Source: an uncultured Hyphomonas sp. | GTDB taxonomy: Bacteria; Pseudomonadota; Alphaproteobacteria; Caulobacterales; Hyphomonadaceae | Length of the DNA stretch: 64,000 bases | Reading direction: 5' to 3' | Assembly (NCBI RefSeq): GCF_963677035.1 | Contig: NZ_OY781472.1 | Coordinates: forward strand, 992,001-1,056,000 | Part shown: positions 50,733 through 60,447 of the stretch, piece after piece | Numbering within the stretch: position 1 is the stretch's first letter | Layout of the letters: the number at the start of each line of letters is the position of its first letter | Notes under the pieces: model-generated | The model's database searches: none | Told to the model about the DNA's origin: nothing | What the model saw: only the letters and a program-made list of their open reading frames with translations | Translations under genes and position numbers: made by a program

Positions 50733-51892
50733 GGTGTCTTGGCGCCCCCATCCGCCAGGGCGAGGCGCACGGCCTCCAGCGTAGTTTCCAGAGTGATGCG
50801 CCGTTTCGCATCTTCGGTCCATCCGGACATTGCCGTGCCTGTCGGCCCGTCCAGCCGGCTTGTATAGGATACAGCGCTTTCAAGGTCACCCTTTTCGAGC
50901 GCTTCGCCTGCCCGTGACAGCAAGGCGAACGGATCGGCATCGCTGCCATCCGCCTTGCGGACGGTGACGGCGCCGCCAAAGAATTTGTTGATCCAGCCCC
51001 AGCGCCCGGAATCTTCCGTGGGCACGGTGCGGCGCGCGGCATCGGCAGCGATCGCGAATGTCTCGGTCAGCTCTGCCCGTGTCGGCACGCCTTGCGCCGC
51101 CAGCGGGCCAAGCTGGCGGACATCATCGAGGGTCGGCAAGGCAGCGCGCAACACCCGGTAATCGGACTCGAAAGCCTCTCCCCGGCGGGAGGCCGCTTCG
51201 ATGGCAGACAGGGCCAGCGCCGCTTCGGCGACCGAACTGGCAGAGGCCGCTTCGGCGCGGGCATCGCTTTGCTCGGTCTGCACGCGGGCCAGCATGTCGG
51301 CGAGGGAGCGGCCCTGCTTTGTCTGCTCCAGTGTCGAGTCGCGAAGCGTTTCCACCTCCCGCTCCAGCGCGGCAACGCGGGGGCTGAGATCCACCGGCAC
51401 AGGCCGGGCTTCAAGCGCATCCAGCCGGTCAGACAGGGCGCCAAGCGCGCGGGCCAGATCTTCCGGAGCCACCGTGTCACCGGGCTCAACGGATTCCAAT
51501 GCATCGAGGCGGGCAATGATGCCGGTCAGGTCGACCGGCGCAGCATTGCCTGCGGGGAGGTTGTCGATCCGGTTGGCCAGCGCATCGATCCCGGCCCGGA
51601 GCGCGGCGCGGTCGTCCGGGGCGGTCTGTTCCAGCTTGCCGATCCGGTCGTTGAGCGCGGCGACTTCTTCATTCGCATTTCCAAGGCCGCTGCTGGGCGG
51701 CAGGATCATATGCGCGCCAATGCCGATCAGGCCGCCAAGCCCGGCCGCCATGAGACTCATCAGGCCTGCGCCCAGCCAGCCGGGTCCGCCGCCCGTTTTG
51801 GGCGCCTTCCCCTCTTCAGGGGCCAGTTCGAAATCCGCGTCGATCGGTTCACCCGGGTCGACGGAGCTTTCAGGGATAGAATCGTCTGTCAT
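50729..51892 (-). CDS. alphaproteobacterial Mic60/mitofilin-like protein
   Basis: A 387-residue protein with an acidic N-terminus, a single membrane helix (about 40-67), a long coiled-coil region (about 75-240) and a helical C-terminal domain. The C-terminal domain starts about ESDYRVLRAALP and resembles the mitofilin signature. This topology and the location between hemD and hemY are those of bacterial Mic60, which shapes inner-membrane invaginations in alphaproteobacteria. The call relies on architecture and synteny; the primary sequence is divergent. Confidence 0.78.
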   Translation of the reverse strand: MTDDSIPESSVDPGEPIDADFELAPEEGKAPKTGGGPGWLGAGLMSLMAAGLGGLIGIGAHMILPPSSGLGNANEEVAALNDRIGKLEQTAPDDRAALRAGIDALANRIDNLPAGNAAPVDLTGIIARLDALESVEPGDTVAPEDLARALGALSDRLDALEARPVPVDLSPRVAALEREVETLRDSTLEQTKQGRSLADMLARVQTEQSDARAEAASASSVAEAALALSAIEAASRRGEAFESDYRVLRAALPTLDDVRQLGPLAAQGVPTRAELTETFAIAADAARRTVPTEDSGRWGWINKFFGGAVTVRKADGSDADPFALLSRAGEALEKGDLESAVSYTSRLDGPTGTAMSGWTEDAKRRITLETTLEAVRLALADGGAKTP

Positions 51893-51940
51893 GTCGAATC
51901 CGGTTTCAGCCCGTCTACACTCGCACAGGATTCCGGCCGC

Positions 51941-52645
51941 TTAAAGGCCGCTGGCCACAGCGGCGAGCGCGGCGAGCAGCGCGTCTTCGTTCGGGGCTTC
52001 GGCAATATGGATCGCCGCAACCTCCCGGCTCTGCAGCGGACGGGCCGCCGCGTCGGAGATCGCCACGATGACGGCCTGCTCCAGCCCGCCTGCCGCCCAG
52101 GCAAAGGCGGCTGCCCCTTTTGCCGAATGGATGAGGACACAGGCCGGACCCGCCGCCAGCGCCGCTTCTGCCTCCGGCGTCAGATCGTCGGCAGGCCGGG
52201 TTTCATAGAGGGCGAGGAACTCTGCCGGGATGCCGCCTGCTTTCAGCCGGGCCACAAGATCGCCGGCGGCCGCTTCATTTGCCACATGCAGCACGCCGTC
52301 TGTCCCCTCCGGCAGGGCGGCCAGCACATCCGCTGCAAGGTCGGCCGCATCACCTGCGCCTTCATAGACGGCGGCAAAACCGGCCTTCCGCGCGGCCGCC
52401 GCGGTCGACGGGCCAACGCACCAGGCCTTCGCGCTGCGGTGGGCGCTGGCCTCAGAGAAGAAGCGCACGCCATTGGCGCTGGTGAAGACCAGATGCTGCA
52501 CGCCGGAAAGATCCGGCAGATCCACATTCAGCCGGGCGAGCGACAGCATGGGCGACGCAATCGGCGTCACGTCCATCGCCGCCAGCCGGGCCATGGTTTC
52601 GGAGGCGCCGGGTTCGGCGCGGGTCACGATGACCGGAAGGCTCAC
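51941..52645 (-). CDS. hemD: uroporphyrinogen-III synthase
   Basis: A 234-residue enzyme that cyclises hydroxymethylbilane with ring-D inversion to uroporphyrinogen III. Sequence is poorly conserved in this family, but [15 protein letters not shown] at the start, [12 protein letters not shown] and [15 protein letters not shown] are typical. A GTG at 52645 overlaps the hemC stop (GTGA) and is the best start. It is followed 49 bases later by mic60. Confidence 0.88.
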   Translation of the reverse strand: MSLPVIVTRAEPGASETMARLAAMDVTPIASPMLSLARLNVDLPDLSGVQHLVFTSANGVRFFSEASAHRSAKAWCVGPSTAAAARKAGFAAVYEGAGDAADLAADVLAALPEGTDGVLHVANEAAAGDLVARLKAGGIPAEFLALYETRPADDLTPEAEAALAAGPACVLIHSAKGAAAFAWAAGGLEQAVIVAISDAAARPLQSREVAAIHIAEAPNEDALLAALAAVASGL

Positions 52646-53598
52646 CAATCCCCCTCGAACGCGGGCAGCTGGCCGCCTGCCTGCTGGCGGATCTCGCTGG
52701 CAATGTCCTTGCCGAGCGCTTCGAGCTGCAGTTCCGTGGCGCCCTTGCGGCACGTGCCTTCGGCGCGCCAGCGGGCGCCGCCATCCATGGCCAGCACTTC
52801 ACCGACGAGATGCCATTCCTCGCCCTTGTCGAATGTGTGTGCAGCAATCGGCGTGCGGCACGACCCGTCCAACGCCAGCAGGAAGGCCCGCTCGATCATC
52901 GCGGCGGCGGCAGTCGGCACATGGTTCAGTCTGTGCAGCACGGCGGCGGCGTCTGCATCCATGTCCTCGCGCATGACCACGCCGACAATGCCCTGCGCCG
53001 CGGCCGGCAGCATGTCGGTCAGCGGGATCGGGGTCGCCACGTCCGGCTGACCGAGGCGCGTCAGCCCCGCCATGGCCAGATAGGTCGCGTCCGCCAGCCC
53101 CTCTTCCAGCTTGCGCATCCGGGTCGCGACATTGCCGCGGAAGGTGACGATTTCGAGATCCGGGCGCATGGCGCGGGTCTGCGCTTCCCGGCGCAGCGAG
53201 GCCGTGCCGACCTTCGCGCCCTGTGGCAGGTCCATCAGGCTTTTCGCATGCGGGGACAGGAAGCCCTCGCGCGGGTCTTCCCGCTGCGGGAAGGCGGCAA
53301 ACACCTGTCCCGGCTCCAGCACGGAGGGCACGTCCTTCAGGCTGTGGACGGTCAGGTCGACATCGCCGCGTGTCAGGGCCGCATCAAGTTCGCGGGTGAA
53401 CAGGCCCTTGCCACCGGAATTGATGAGGCGTTCGGTCGTCAGCTGGTCACCCGATGTGGTGAAGGTGACGATCTCGCCAATCATGGCACCGCCGGAGGCC
53501 GCCTCGATTCCGGCGGCGATCTGATTTGCCTGAATCAGGGCCAGCGGCGAACCACGTGTCCCGATCCGGAGCGTTCTGGGGGAATTTGTTTCAGTCAT
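52642..53598 (-). CDS. hemC: hydroxymethylbilane synthase (porphobilinogen deaminase)
   Basis: A 318-residue enzyme joining four porphobilinogens. [16 protein letters not shown] starts the protein; FTRELDAAL and VHSLKDVPS contain substrate-contact residues; LRREAQ and [11 protein letters not shown] follow. The dipyrromethane cofactor Cys is in [13 protein letters not shown]. The first gene of a hemC-hemD-mic60-hemY run. Confidence 0.95.
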   Translation of the reverse strand: MTETNSPRTLRIGTRGSPLALIQANQIAAGIEAASGGAMIGEIVTFTTSGDQLTTERLINSGGKGLFTRELDAALTRGDVDLTVHSLKDVPSVLEPGQVFAAFPQREDPREGFLSPHAKSLMDLPQGAKVGTASLRREAQTRAMRPDLEIVTFRGNVATRMRKLEEGLADATYLAMAGLTRLGQPDVATPIPLTDMLPAAAQGIVGVVMREDMDADAAAVLHRLNHVPTAAAAMIERAFLLALDGSCRTPIAAHTFDKGEEWHLVGEVLAMDGGARWRAEGTCRKGATELQLEALGKDIASEIRQQAGGQLPAFEGDW

Positions 53599-53704
53599 CT
53601 CCCTCCCCTAGCGCCGGGCGTGCCGCTTGCCAATTGACAGAGCGCCGCGGAAGCGACTACCAAGCCTTATCGTTTATCGAGAAATCCCTTTTTCGGAGAC
53701 CCCC

Positions 53705-55582
53705 ATGATCAAACCTGCCGTATCAGCGCTGGCGCTGGCCTTTTCGCTCGCCGCCTGCGGACAGCCAGCCGACAAACCCGCCGCCCCCGCCGCCGCAACT
53801 GAACTGACCGCCGACCAGAAGGCCGAAATCAGCAAAGAGCTGAACGACTGGTTCGATGCCCAATATGAAGAGTCGCTGCAGGACAGCCCGATCACGATGA
53901 CCTTCCTCGGCCGGAAGGATCTCAACGACAAGATCGACTGCTTCACCCTTGCCTGCGCTGACGAACAGCTGGCCCGCCGGAAGGCCGCCGTCGAGGAAAT
54001 GAAAGCCAAGTTCAACTATGACGACCTGTCGGACGCCGACAAACTGTCCTGGGACCTGTTCGAATACCAGTACAACCAGGCCGCCGAGGCCGCGAAGTTC
54101 CGGTATAATGGCTTCGTCTATGACCAGATGAACGGCCCGCAGGGCTTCATCCCGCAATTCCTGATCAGCTTCCATCAGGTCGACAATGCCGACGACATGC
54201 GCGCCTATGTTTCGCGGATCCGCGAAGCCGCCCGCGCGCTGAACGAAGCGACAGACGTGGCCCGCGTGAATGCCGAGCACGGCACGCACGCCCCGAAATT
54301 CGCTTATGAAGGCGTGATCGATCAGGCCAGAAAGGTCATCACCGGCGCGCCTTTCACCGACGGGCCGGACAGCGCCCTGATGGCAGACGTGAAGTCCGAA
54401 CTCGCCACGCTGGTGGAGAATGGCGAGCTGACGCAGGCGGAGTCGGATGAGATCCTCAGCGACGCCACCGATGCGATGACGAATGATTTCCTCGACGCCT
54501 TCGACAACATCATCGCGTTCGCGACCGAAGACATGGCCAACTCGCCGGATTCCACGCAGGCCGTCGGCGCCTTCCTGCAGCCGGACGGGGAAGCCTATTA
54601 TGAGGAACGCCTCGCCAACAACACGACCACATCGATGACCGCCGACGAGATCCACCAGATCGGCCTGGCCGAGGTGGACCGGATCCATGCCGATATGGAA
54701 GCCATCAAGGAACAGGTGGGCTTCGAAGGCACGCTGAAAGAGTTCTTCACTCTGATGCGCGACTCCAAGGACGATGAACGCTTCTACTATCCGGACACGG
54801 ATGAGGGCCGTCAGGCCTATATCGATGATGCCACGGCGAAGATCGAGAACATCAAGGCCCAGCTGCCGGAATTCTTCGGCATCCTGCCCAAGGCCGACAT
54901 TGTCGTGAAACGCGTCGAGGCGTTCCGCGAACAGCCCGGCGCCGCCCAGCACTACTTCCCCGGCACGCCGGACGGATCGCGCCCCGGCACCTATTACGCC
55001 CACCTCTCGGACATGAAAGCCATGCCGAAGGGCGAGCTGGAAGTGATCGCCTATCATGAAGGCATTCCCGGCCACCACATGCAGATCTCGATCGCGCAGG
55101 AGCTGACCGGTGTGCCGAAATTCCGGACCCAGGCCGGTTTCACCGCCTATCAGGAAGGCTGGGGCCTCTATGCCGAATGGCTGGCGAAGGAATTCCCGGG
55201 CACTTATGAAGACCCCTATTCCGACTTCGGCCGCCTCGGCTCGGAACTCTGGCGGGCCATCCGGCTTGTCGTCGATACCGGCCTGCATTCCAAAGGCTGG
55301 ACCGAGGAACAGGCCGTCCAGTACTTCCTGGACAACTCCGCCATCACCGAGGCGCAGGCCCGGTCGGAAATCCAGCGCTACATCGTGATGCCGGGCCAGG
55401 CCACGTCTTACAAGATCGGCATGATCAAGATCCAGGCGCTGCGCAAGAAGGCGGAGGATGAGCTGGGCGACAAGTTCGACATCCGCGGTTTCCACGACAC
55501 CGTGCTCGGCGGCGGCGCCCTGCCGCTCGACCTGCTGGAGCGCCGCGTCGACCAGTGGATCGCAGAACAGAAGGCCTCTTAA
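53705..55582 (+). CDS. DUF885 family peptidase, lipoprotein
   Basis: A 625-residue predicted lipoprotein (lipobox LAAC at about residue 18). The DUF885 domain spans nearly the whole mature part, with the metallopeptidase-like motif YHEGIPGHHMQ and the downstream EGWGLYAEWLAKE typical of the family. Presumably a zinc-dependent peptidase or dipeptidase at the cell surface; activity unproven. The ATG at 53705 starts the signal peptide. Divergent from hemC. Confidence 0.88.
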   Translation: MIKPAVSALALAFSLAACGQPADKPAAPAAATELTADQKAEISKELNDWFDAQYEESLQDSPITMTFLGRKDLNDKIDCFTLACADEQLARRKAAVEEMKAKFNYDDLSDADKLSWDLFEYQYNQAAEAAKFRYNGFVYDQMNGPQGFIPQFLISFHQVDNADDMRAYVSRIREAARALNEATDVARVNAEHGTHAPKFAYEGVIDQARKVITGAPFTDGPDSALMADVKSELATLVENGELTQAESDEILSDATDAMTNDFLDAFDNIIAFATEDMANSPDSTQAVGAFLQPDGEAYYEERLANNTTTSMTADEIHQIGLAEVDRIHADMEAIKEQVGFEGTLKEFFTLMRDSKDDERFYYPDTDEGRQAYIDDATAKIENIKAQLPEFFGILPKADIVVKRVEAFREQPGAAQHYFPGTPDGSRPGTYYAHLSDMKAMPKGELEVIAYHEGIPGHHMQISIAQELTGVPKFRTQAGFTAYQEGWGLYAEWLAKEFPGTYEDPYSDFGRLGSELWRAIRLVVDTGLHSKGWTEEQAVQYFLDNSAITEAQARSEIQRYIVMPGQATSYKIGMIKIQALRKKAEDELGDKFDIRGFHDTVLGGGALPLDLLERRVDQWIAEQKAS

Positions 55583-55589
55583 GGCAAAC

Positions 55590-56255
55590 ATGTTCGACCG
55601 CGCCGATTTCGAGGCAACCGGGCGGGCGTGGATCCGCAATGCTGTCCCGCTGGCCGACCTCGAAATGTTGGCTGCCGGGGTTGAGTTGAATGGCCGGGCG
55701 GGAAACCGTCCGGCCACACACTCGCCTCTGATGCACTATTTCCTTCAGCCCAACCCGGTCTCGTCGGCCCTGACCGGGCTGACGCTTGATCGACGGCCTG
55801 TGCGTCTGGCGGTCTTCGACAAGACACAAGAGACAAACTGGGCCGTCCCGTGGCATCAGGACCGGGTCATCGCCGTAACCGGGAAGCACGATATTCCGGG
55901 CTATACCGCATGGCTTCCAAAGCAAGGATACTGGCACGTCGAACCACCGACGGCATTGTTCGATTCAATGGTCTTCATCCGGCTGCACATTGATGCCTCA
56001 GATGAATCCAATGGCTGCCTGCAACTCGCGCTTGGATCGCATCGGTATGGGCGCGTTCCAGCCAGTGACGCAGCCCACCTCGCGCATAGCTTGCCCGTCG
56101 AAACCTGCATCGCGTCTCCCGGAGATATTCTGATCGTAAAAGCGCTGACGCTGCACCGGTCCGCTTCGTCCCGTTCCGCCGCACCCCGGCGAGCCCTACG
56201 GATCGACTATGCCGACCGGTCACTCCTTCCATCGCCTTTGGCGTGGGCCATATAG
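55590..56255 (+). CDS. phytanoyl-CoA dioxygenase family protein
   Basis: A 221-residue Fe(II)/2-oxoglutarate dioxygenase of the PhyH type. The iron ligands appear as WHQD and the later LHRSA, with RLHIDASDESNGCLQLALGSH and an Arg for 2-oxoglutarate (RRALRIDYA) further along. The substrate is unknown. It starts 8 bases after the DUF885 gene. Confidence 0.85.
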   Translation: MFDRADFEATGRAWIRNAVPLADLEMLAAGVELNGRAGNRPATHSPLMHYFLQPNPVSSALTGLTLDRRPVRLAVFDKTQETNWAVPWHQDRVIAVTGKHDIPGYTAWLPKQGYWHVEPPTALFDSMVFIRLHIDASDESNGCLQLALGSHRYGRVPASDAAHLAHSLPVETCIASPGDILIVKALTLHRSASSRSAAPRRALRIDYADRSLLPSPLAWAI

Positions 56256-56347
56256 GGGCCAGGCACAACCTCCTCGGGCGACGCTGGGGCAGGGCTTGCA
56301 TCAGGCAGGCCCTGCCCTACGCTTTTGGGGAAACGACGGAGCCAAAG

Positions 56348-57532
56348 ATGGACCTTTCCTTCAGCCCTGAGATCGAAGCCTTCCGCACAAAGGTGCGGGA
56401 CTGGTTCGAGACAGACTTCCCGAAAGACATCATCCGCAAATACAAGGCCGGCCTGCCGCTGACGACGGAGGAAGTGCGCCGCTCCGAAATGGCCCTGGGG
56501 GAAAAGGGCTGGCTCGCCACCGCCTGGCCGGAGGAATATGGCGGCCCCGGATGGGGGATCGAGGAACAATACGTCTTCGACGAGGAACTTGAACGCGCGG
56601 GCGTGCCGACCGTCACCCCGATGGGCGTCATCTATGTCGGCCCGGTGATCTACACATTCGGCACGGACGAACAGAAAGCCCGCTGGCTGCCCGGCATCCG
56701 CGACGGCTCCGTCGGCTGGGCGCAGGGCTATTCCGAGCCCGGCGCAGGCTCTGATCTCGCCTCTCTCCAGTTCAGCGCCAAACTCGAAGACGGCACCTAC
56801 ACCCTCAACGGTCACAAGATCTGGACGTCGGCGGCCCAGCATGCCGACTGGATCTTCCTGCTGGCCCGCACCTCTCAGGAGGAAAAGAAACAACAGGGCA
56901 TCAGCTTCATCTGCTGCCCCATCGACGCGCCCGGCGTGACGGTGAAACCGATCATCACGATCGACGGCAATCACGTGCTGAACGAGGTGTTCTTCGAGGA
57001 TGTGAAAGTGCCCGAAGACAACCGCATCGGCGAGGCGGGAAAAGGCTGGACCTATTCGCAATACCTGCTCGGTTTCGAACGCACGTCCTACGCCCGCATC
57101 GGCGGCAAGCGCGCCATGCTGCGCCATATCCGCGAGGTGGCCATGTCCACGCCGGACGGCAGCGGCGACCGGCTGATCGATGATGCAGGTTTTGCCCGGC
57201 GCCTCACCGAAGCGGAAATGGCGGTCGACGGGTTGGAGATGACGGTGTTCCGCATTCTCTCGGCGGTGGCCCAGGGCGGATCGCCCGGCGATGCGGCCTC
57301 CACCGTGAAAATCCTCGCCACGACGACGCACCAGCAGATCACCGAACTGATGGTGGATGCCGCAGGCGCCTATGCCCAGCCGCATTTCAGCTTCTGGGCC
57401 GGCCAGAACGATCCCGGCGGCTCCCCGGGACGCGACATGGCGACCTATTTTGCAGGACGTGCCCAGTCTATCTATGGCGGCACGAACGAGATCCAGCGGA
57501 CAATCATTGCACGGAAAGTGCTGGGGCTTTGA
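56348..57532 (+). CDS. acyl-CoA dehydrogenase
   Basis: A 394-residue FAD enzyme oxidising acyl-CoA. N-terminal helical domain (about 1-120), middle beta domain with QGYSEPGAGSDLASL and KIWTSAAQHADW, and a C-terminal helical domain ending YGGTNEIQRTIIARKVLGL. The FadE-type ACD groups used for unusual acyl substrates (e.g. sterol or branched acids) have the same architecture, so chain length is undetermined. The ATG at 56348 is preceded by GGAGCC. Confidence 0.92.
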   Translation: MDLSFSPEIEAFRTKVRDWFETDFPKDIIRKYKAGLPLTTEEVRRSEMALGEKGWLATAWPEEYGGPGWGIEEQYVFDEELERAGVPTVTPMGVIYVGPVIYTFGTDEQKARWLPGIRDGSVGWAQGYSEPGAGSDLASLQFSAKLEDGTYTLNGHKIWTSAAQHADWIFLLARTSQEEKKQQGISFICCPIDAPGVTVKPIITIDGNHVLNEVFFEDVKVPEDNRIGEAGKGWTYSQYLLGFERTSYARIGGKRAMLRHIREVAMSTPDGSGDRLIDDAGFARRLTEAEMAVDGLEMTVFRILSAVAQGGSPGDAASTVKILATTTHQQITELMVDAAGAYAQPHFSFWAGQNDPGGSPGRDMATYFAGRAQSIYGGTNEIQRTIIARKVLGL

Positions 57533-57623
57533 GGGCTGCCGAGGATCAGAAATCGCACTGCGATTTCCCGAGGCAGGCCCAAGCGTAAGCGCAGGGCTCG
57601 AAGCGCGCGCGCGGGCTGACACA

Positions 57624-57758
57624 AGCCCCCTCCGTCAGCCGGCTCTGCCGTCTGCCACCTCCCCCGCAAGCGAGGGAGGACGCCCCTGCCGCAAGTTCAG
57701 GACTCAATCCTCCACCGCTTGCGGGGGAGGTGGGCCGCGAAGCGGATCGGAGGGGGCT
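57624..57758. repeat. palindromic intergenic repeat (REP-like)
   Basis: Two arms form a large imperfect inverted repeat: AGCCCCCTCCG...CCACCTCCCCCGCAAGCG (57624-57672) and CGCTTGCGGGGGAGGTGG...CGGAGGGGGCT (57716-57758). Within each arm further palindromes exist (CGCAAGCG, CCGCGAAGCGG). The region 57533-57766 contains no gene. This looks like one copy of a dispersed palindromic repeat of the kind common in GC-rich alphaproteobacteria. Confidence 0.75.
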
Positions 57759-57766
57759 ACGCAGGA

Positions 57767-57997
57767 TCAGAAGTCGTACGCAATCCCCTTGCGTTCCCAG
57801 TCCCCATACCGGGTCGGCTCTACATTCCGCGGGCCGCCATGTTCGTCTTCCGGCAGGGCGGCGGCATCGGCGGCCTCTTTCGCCTTGCGGGCGTCGGCCT
57901 CTTCCAGAGCGCGGCGGGCAGCCTCCGGCAACGCCTTGCGGCGCTCGATTTCCGCGTCCGTCAGCGCAGGGATTACGGCTTTGTCATCGCTGGCCAT
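57767..57997 (-). CDS. DUF1674 / SDHAF4-like succinate dehydrogenase assembly factor
   Basis: A 76-residue small protein with a charged helical N-terminal part and the conserved C-terminus EPTRYGDWERKGIAYDF, the signature of DUF1674/SDHAF4. The family assists flavoprotein insertion in succinate dehydrogenase. Divergent from htpX, separated by 102 bases. Confidence 0.9.
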   Translation of the reverse strand: MASDDKAVIPALTDAEIERRKALPEAARRALEEADARKAKEAADAAALPEDEHGGPRNVEPTRYGDWERKGIAYDF

Positions 57998-58099
57998 GAA
58001 GACTCCTCTTTTCGTTAACGCTCGCCATATAGGGGTGGCAGCTGGGGAGTGCTAACGCACCGCGTACATACGCGGGGAAACGACTGGAGTTAAGGCCCA

Positions 58100-58999
58100 A
58101 TGGGCACGCTTAAAACCTTCTTCCTTCTCGCGGCAATGACCGCGCTCTTCATGGGCGTGGGCTATCTGATCGGCGGCACCACGGGCATGGCCATCGCCTT
58201 CGTCGTCGCTGCCGCAATGAATATTTTCTCCTATTGGAATTCCGACAAGATCGTCCTGTCGATGCAGGGCGCAAAGGAAATCGATCCGAAGACCGCCTCG
58301 CCCATGCTGCGCACTTTCGCGAATGACGTTGCCATCATGGCAGACCGCGCGGGCCTGCCGCCGCCGCGCGTCTACATCATCGAGACGCCCCAGCCGAACG
58401 CCTTTGCCACCGGCCGCGACCCGCAACATGCGGCCGTCTGCGCCACGACCGGCCTGCTCGGCATGCTGAACCGCGACGAAGTGCGCGGCGTGATGGGGCA
58501 TGAGCTGGCCCATGTGAAACACCGCGACACGCTGACCATGACCATTACGGCCACCATTGCCGGGGCCATCGGCATGCTGGCGAACTTCGCCCTGTTCTTC
58601 GGACGCGGACGCAACGGCCTCATCGGCTCGCTCGCCATCATGATCATCGCACCGCTGGCCGCCGGCCTTGTCCAGATGGCGATCTCGCGCTCCCGCGAAT
58701 ATGAAGCCGACCGGCTGGGCTCAGAGATCTGCGGCAATCCGCTCTGGCTCGCCTCGGCCCTGCAGAAGATCGAACGCGGCGCCCGGTCCACGATCAATGT
58801 CGCCGCCGAACGCAACCCGGCCATGGCGCATATGTATATCGCAAACCCGCTGAACGGACGCGGGGCAGACAGTCTGTTTTCCACCCACCCCGCCACGGCC
58901 AACCGGGTCGAAGCCCTGCGCCGCCTGGCGGCTGACATGGGCGTGTCCGCGCCGCAGGCCGCCCCGGCCATGCGCCGCGAAGCCGGCCCCTGGGGATAA
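58100..58999 (+). CDS. htpX: HtpX membrane metalloprotease
   Basis: A 299-residue M48 protease of the inner membrane that degrades misfolded membrane proteins. Two N-terminal helices (about 5-22 and 27-50) precede the catalytic HELAHVKH; another pair of helices lies at about 150-200. The third ligand Glu is in [13 protein letters not shown]. The C-terminal [18 protein letters not shown] is typical. The 3' neighbour rsmB starts 13 bases downstream. Confidence 0.94.
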   Translation: MGTLKTFFLLAAMTALFMGVGYLIGGTTGMAIAFVVAAAMNIFSYWNSDKIVLSMQGAKEIDPKTASPMLRTFANDVAIMADRAGLPPPRVYIIETPQPNAFATGRDPQHAAVCATTGLLGMLNRDEVRGVMGHELAHVKHRDTLTMTITATIAGAIGMLANFALFFGRGRNGLIGSLAIMIIAPLAAGLVQMAISRSREYEADRLGSEICGNPLWLASALQKIERGARSTINVAAERNPAMAHMYIANPLNGRGADSLFSTHPATANRVEALRRLAADMGVSAPQAAPAMRREAGPWG

Positions 59000-59012
59000 T
59001 AAGGACCATATC

Positions 59013-60356
59013 ATGAGCGGCGCATTGGTGCGGCGGGCAGCCGCCGATCTCCTGTTTCTCACTCTCGAAAAGCGCCGGACGCTGGACCAGGCCATGGCCG
59101 AGTCCCCGCCCTTTGGCGATCTCGACGGACCGGACCGGGCCTTTGCCCGCGCCATCGCCTCAGCCGCCCTGCGCGAGCTTGGCCGCATCGACCGCGCGCT
59201 CAGCCCCCTGCTCTCCCGCCCGCTGCAGGCGGCGAGCCCCGCCATCCGCGCCCTGCTGCGCGTGGGCGCGGTTCAGCTCTGGCGGATGGATGTGCAGGAA
59301 CATGCCGCCGTCTCCGAAACGGTGGAAGCGGCGAAGGACTGGCCGGACGCCCGCTCTGGCGGCGCGTTCCTGAACGCCGTGCTGCGCCGCGCCGCCGCCG
59401 AGCGCCCGGACCTGGATGCCCTGCCCGTCACCACGATCTGGCCGGACTGGCTGGCCGTCGCCTTTGAGGAGAGCGTCGGGGCAGACGGCGCCGCCGCCCT
59501 CGCTGCCGCCCAGCTGGCCGAGCCCGGCATTTTCCTCACCGCAAAAGCGAACGCCGCCGCCGTCGCCGAAGTGACCAGCGGGGCGCTGCTCGCCTCCGGT
59601 TCCATCCGCGCGCCGGGCGGACCGGTCGAGGCTCTGGCGGAGTATGGCAGCGGCGACTGGTGGGTGCAGGACCCGGCCGCCGCCCTGCCCGCAAAACTGC
59701 TCATGGCAAGCGCATCCGGTGATCCGGACAAGTCCGGTATGATCATGGATAAGTCCGATATGGTCATGGGCAAGTCGCCCGAAATCACGGCAATTGACCT
59801 CTGCGCGGCCCCCGGCGGCAAGACGCTGCAGCTCTGCGCGGCGGGCCTCAATGTCATCGCGGTGGACCGCTCGAAACCGCGCCTGAAACGGCTGGAAGAG
59901 AACCTCGCCCGCACCGGGCTATCTGCCGAAATCATTACGGCAGACGCCGAAACGTGGCGCCCGGAAACGCCGGCTGACCTGCTGCTGCTCGACGCGCCCT
60001 GTTCGGCCCTCGGCACGCTGCGCCGCCACCCGGAAGGCGGCTGGATCAAGCGCGAAGGCGACATCGCCCGCTTCCCGGATGTGCAGTACCGGCTACTGAA
60101 AGCGGCGGCAGAGATGGTCCGCCCCGGCGGCACGATCCTCTATTGCGTCTGCACGCCGCTGAAGGCTGAAGGCGCCGATGTCGTGAACCGCGCCGTCGCC
60201 GAAGGCCTCGTCACCCGCCTGCCCGTCACGCCGGAAGAAGCCCCCGGATTCGCTGGCAGCGTTACAGATCGCGGAGATGTGCTCACCCTGCCGGGAGAAG
60301 ACGCAGAACATGACGCATTCTTCATGTCACGGCTCTCGCCTGCAGCGCTAAAGTAA
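59013..60356 (+). CDS. rsmB: 16S rRNA (cytosine-C5)-methyltransferase
   Basis: A 447-residue RsmB/Fmu-type enzyme with an N-terminal NusB-like RNA-binding domain (about 5-135) and a C-terminal methyltransferase domain. SAM motif I is DLCAAPGGKTLQL, motif IV LLLDAPCSALGTLRRHP with Cys, and the nucleophilic Cys is in YCVCTPLKAEGADV. An unusual insert at residues 239-255 (DKSGMIMDKSDMVMGKS) is made of imperfect 7-residue repeats just before motif I. Confidence 0.92.
   Translation: MSGALVRRAAADLLFLTLEKRRTLDQAMAESPPFGDLDGPDRAFARAIASAALRELGRIDRALSPLLSRPLQAASPAIRALLRVGAVQLWRMDVQEHAAVSETVEAAKDWPDARSGGAFLNAVLRRAAAERPDLDALPVTTIWPDWLAVAFEESVGADGAAALAAAQLAEPGIFLTAKANAAAVAEVTSGALLASGSIRAPGGPVEALAEYGSGDWWVQDPAAALPAKLLMASASGDPDKSGMIMDKSDMVMGKSPEITAIDLCAAPGGKTLQLCAAGLNVIAVDRSKPRLKRLEENLARTGLSAEIITADAETWRPETPADLLLLDAPCSALGTLRRHPEGGWIKREGDIARFPDVQYRLLKAAAEMVRPGGTILYCVCTPLKAEGADVVNRAVAEGLVTRLPVTPEEAPGFAGSVTDRGDVLTLPGEDAEHDAFFMSRLSPAALK
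59727..59777 (+). repeat. in-frame 21-bp tandem repeat in rsmB
   Basis: Two imperfect 21-base units (59727-59747 and 59748-59768) and a partial third encode DKSGMIM, DKSDMVM and GKS. They sit between the RNA-binding and SAM-binding parts of the protein, outside known motifs. Confidence 0.85.
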
Positions 60357-60447
60357 GCCAAACGCCTTGAATTTGCTGCTGAAGGTTCATCTGCCATTCA
60401 GCGAGCACATGCCAAAAGATCTCATACACTGTGCAGGGAGCACTTAA

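Noticed and set aside
49449..53050. Large plus-strand frames opposite hemY, mic60 and hemC
   Set aside because: The minus strand encodes conserved haem-pathway proteins; the opposite frames have no motif or ribosome site.
57624..57758. CRISPR-like repeat
   Set aside because: It is one inverted repeat, not a regularly spaced direct-repeat array, and no cas gene is nearby.
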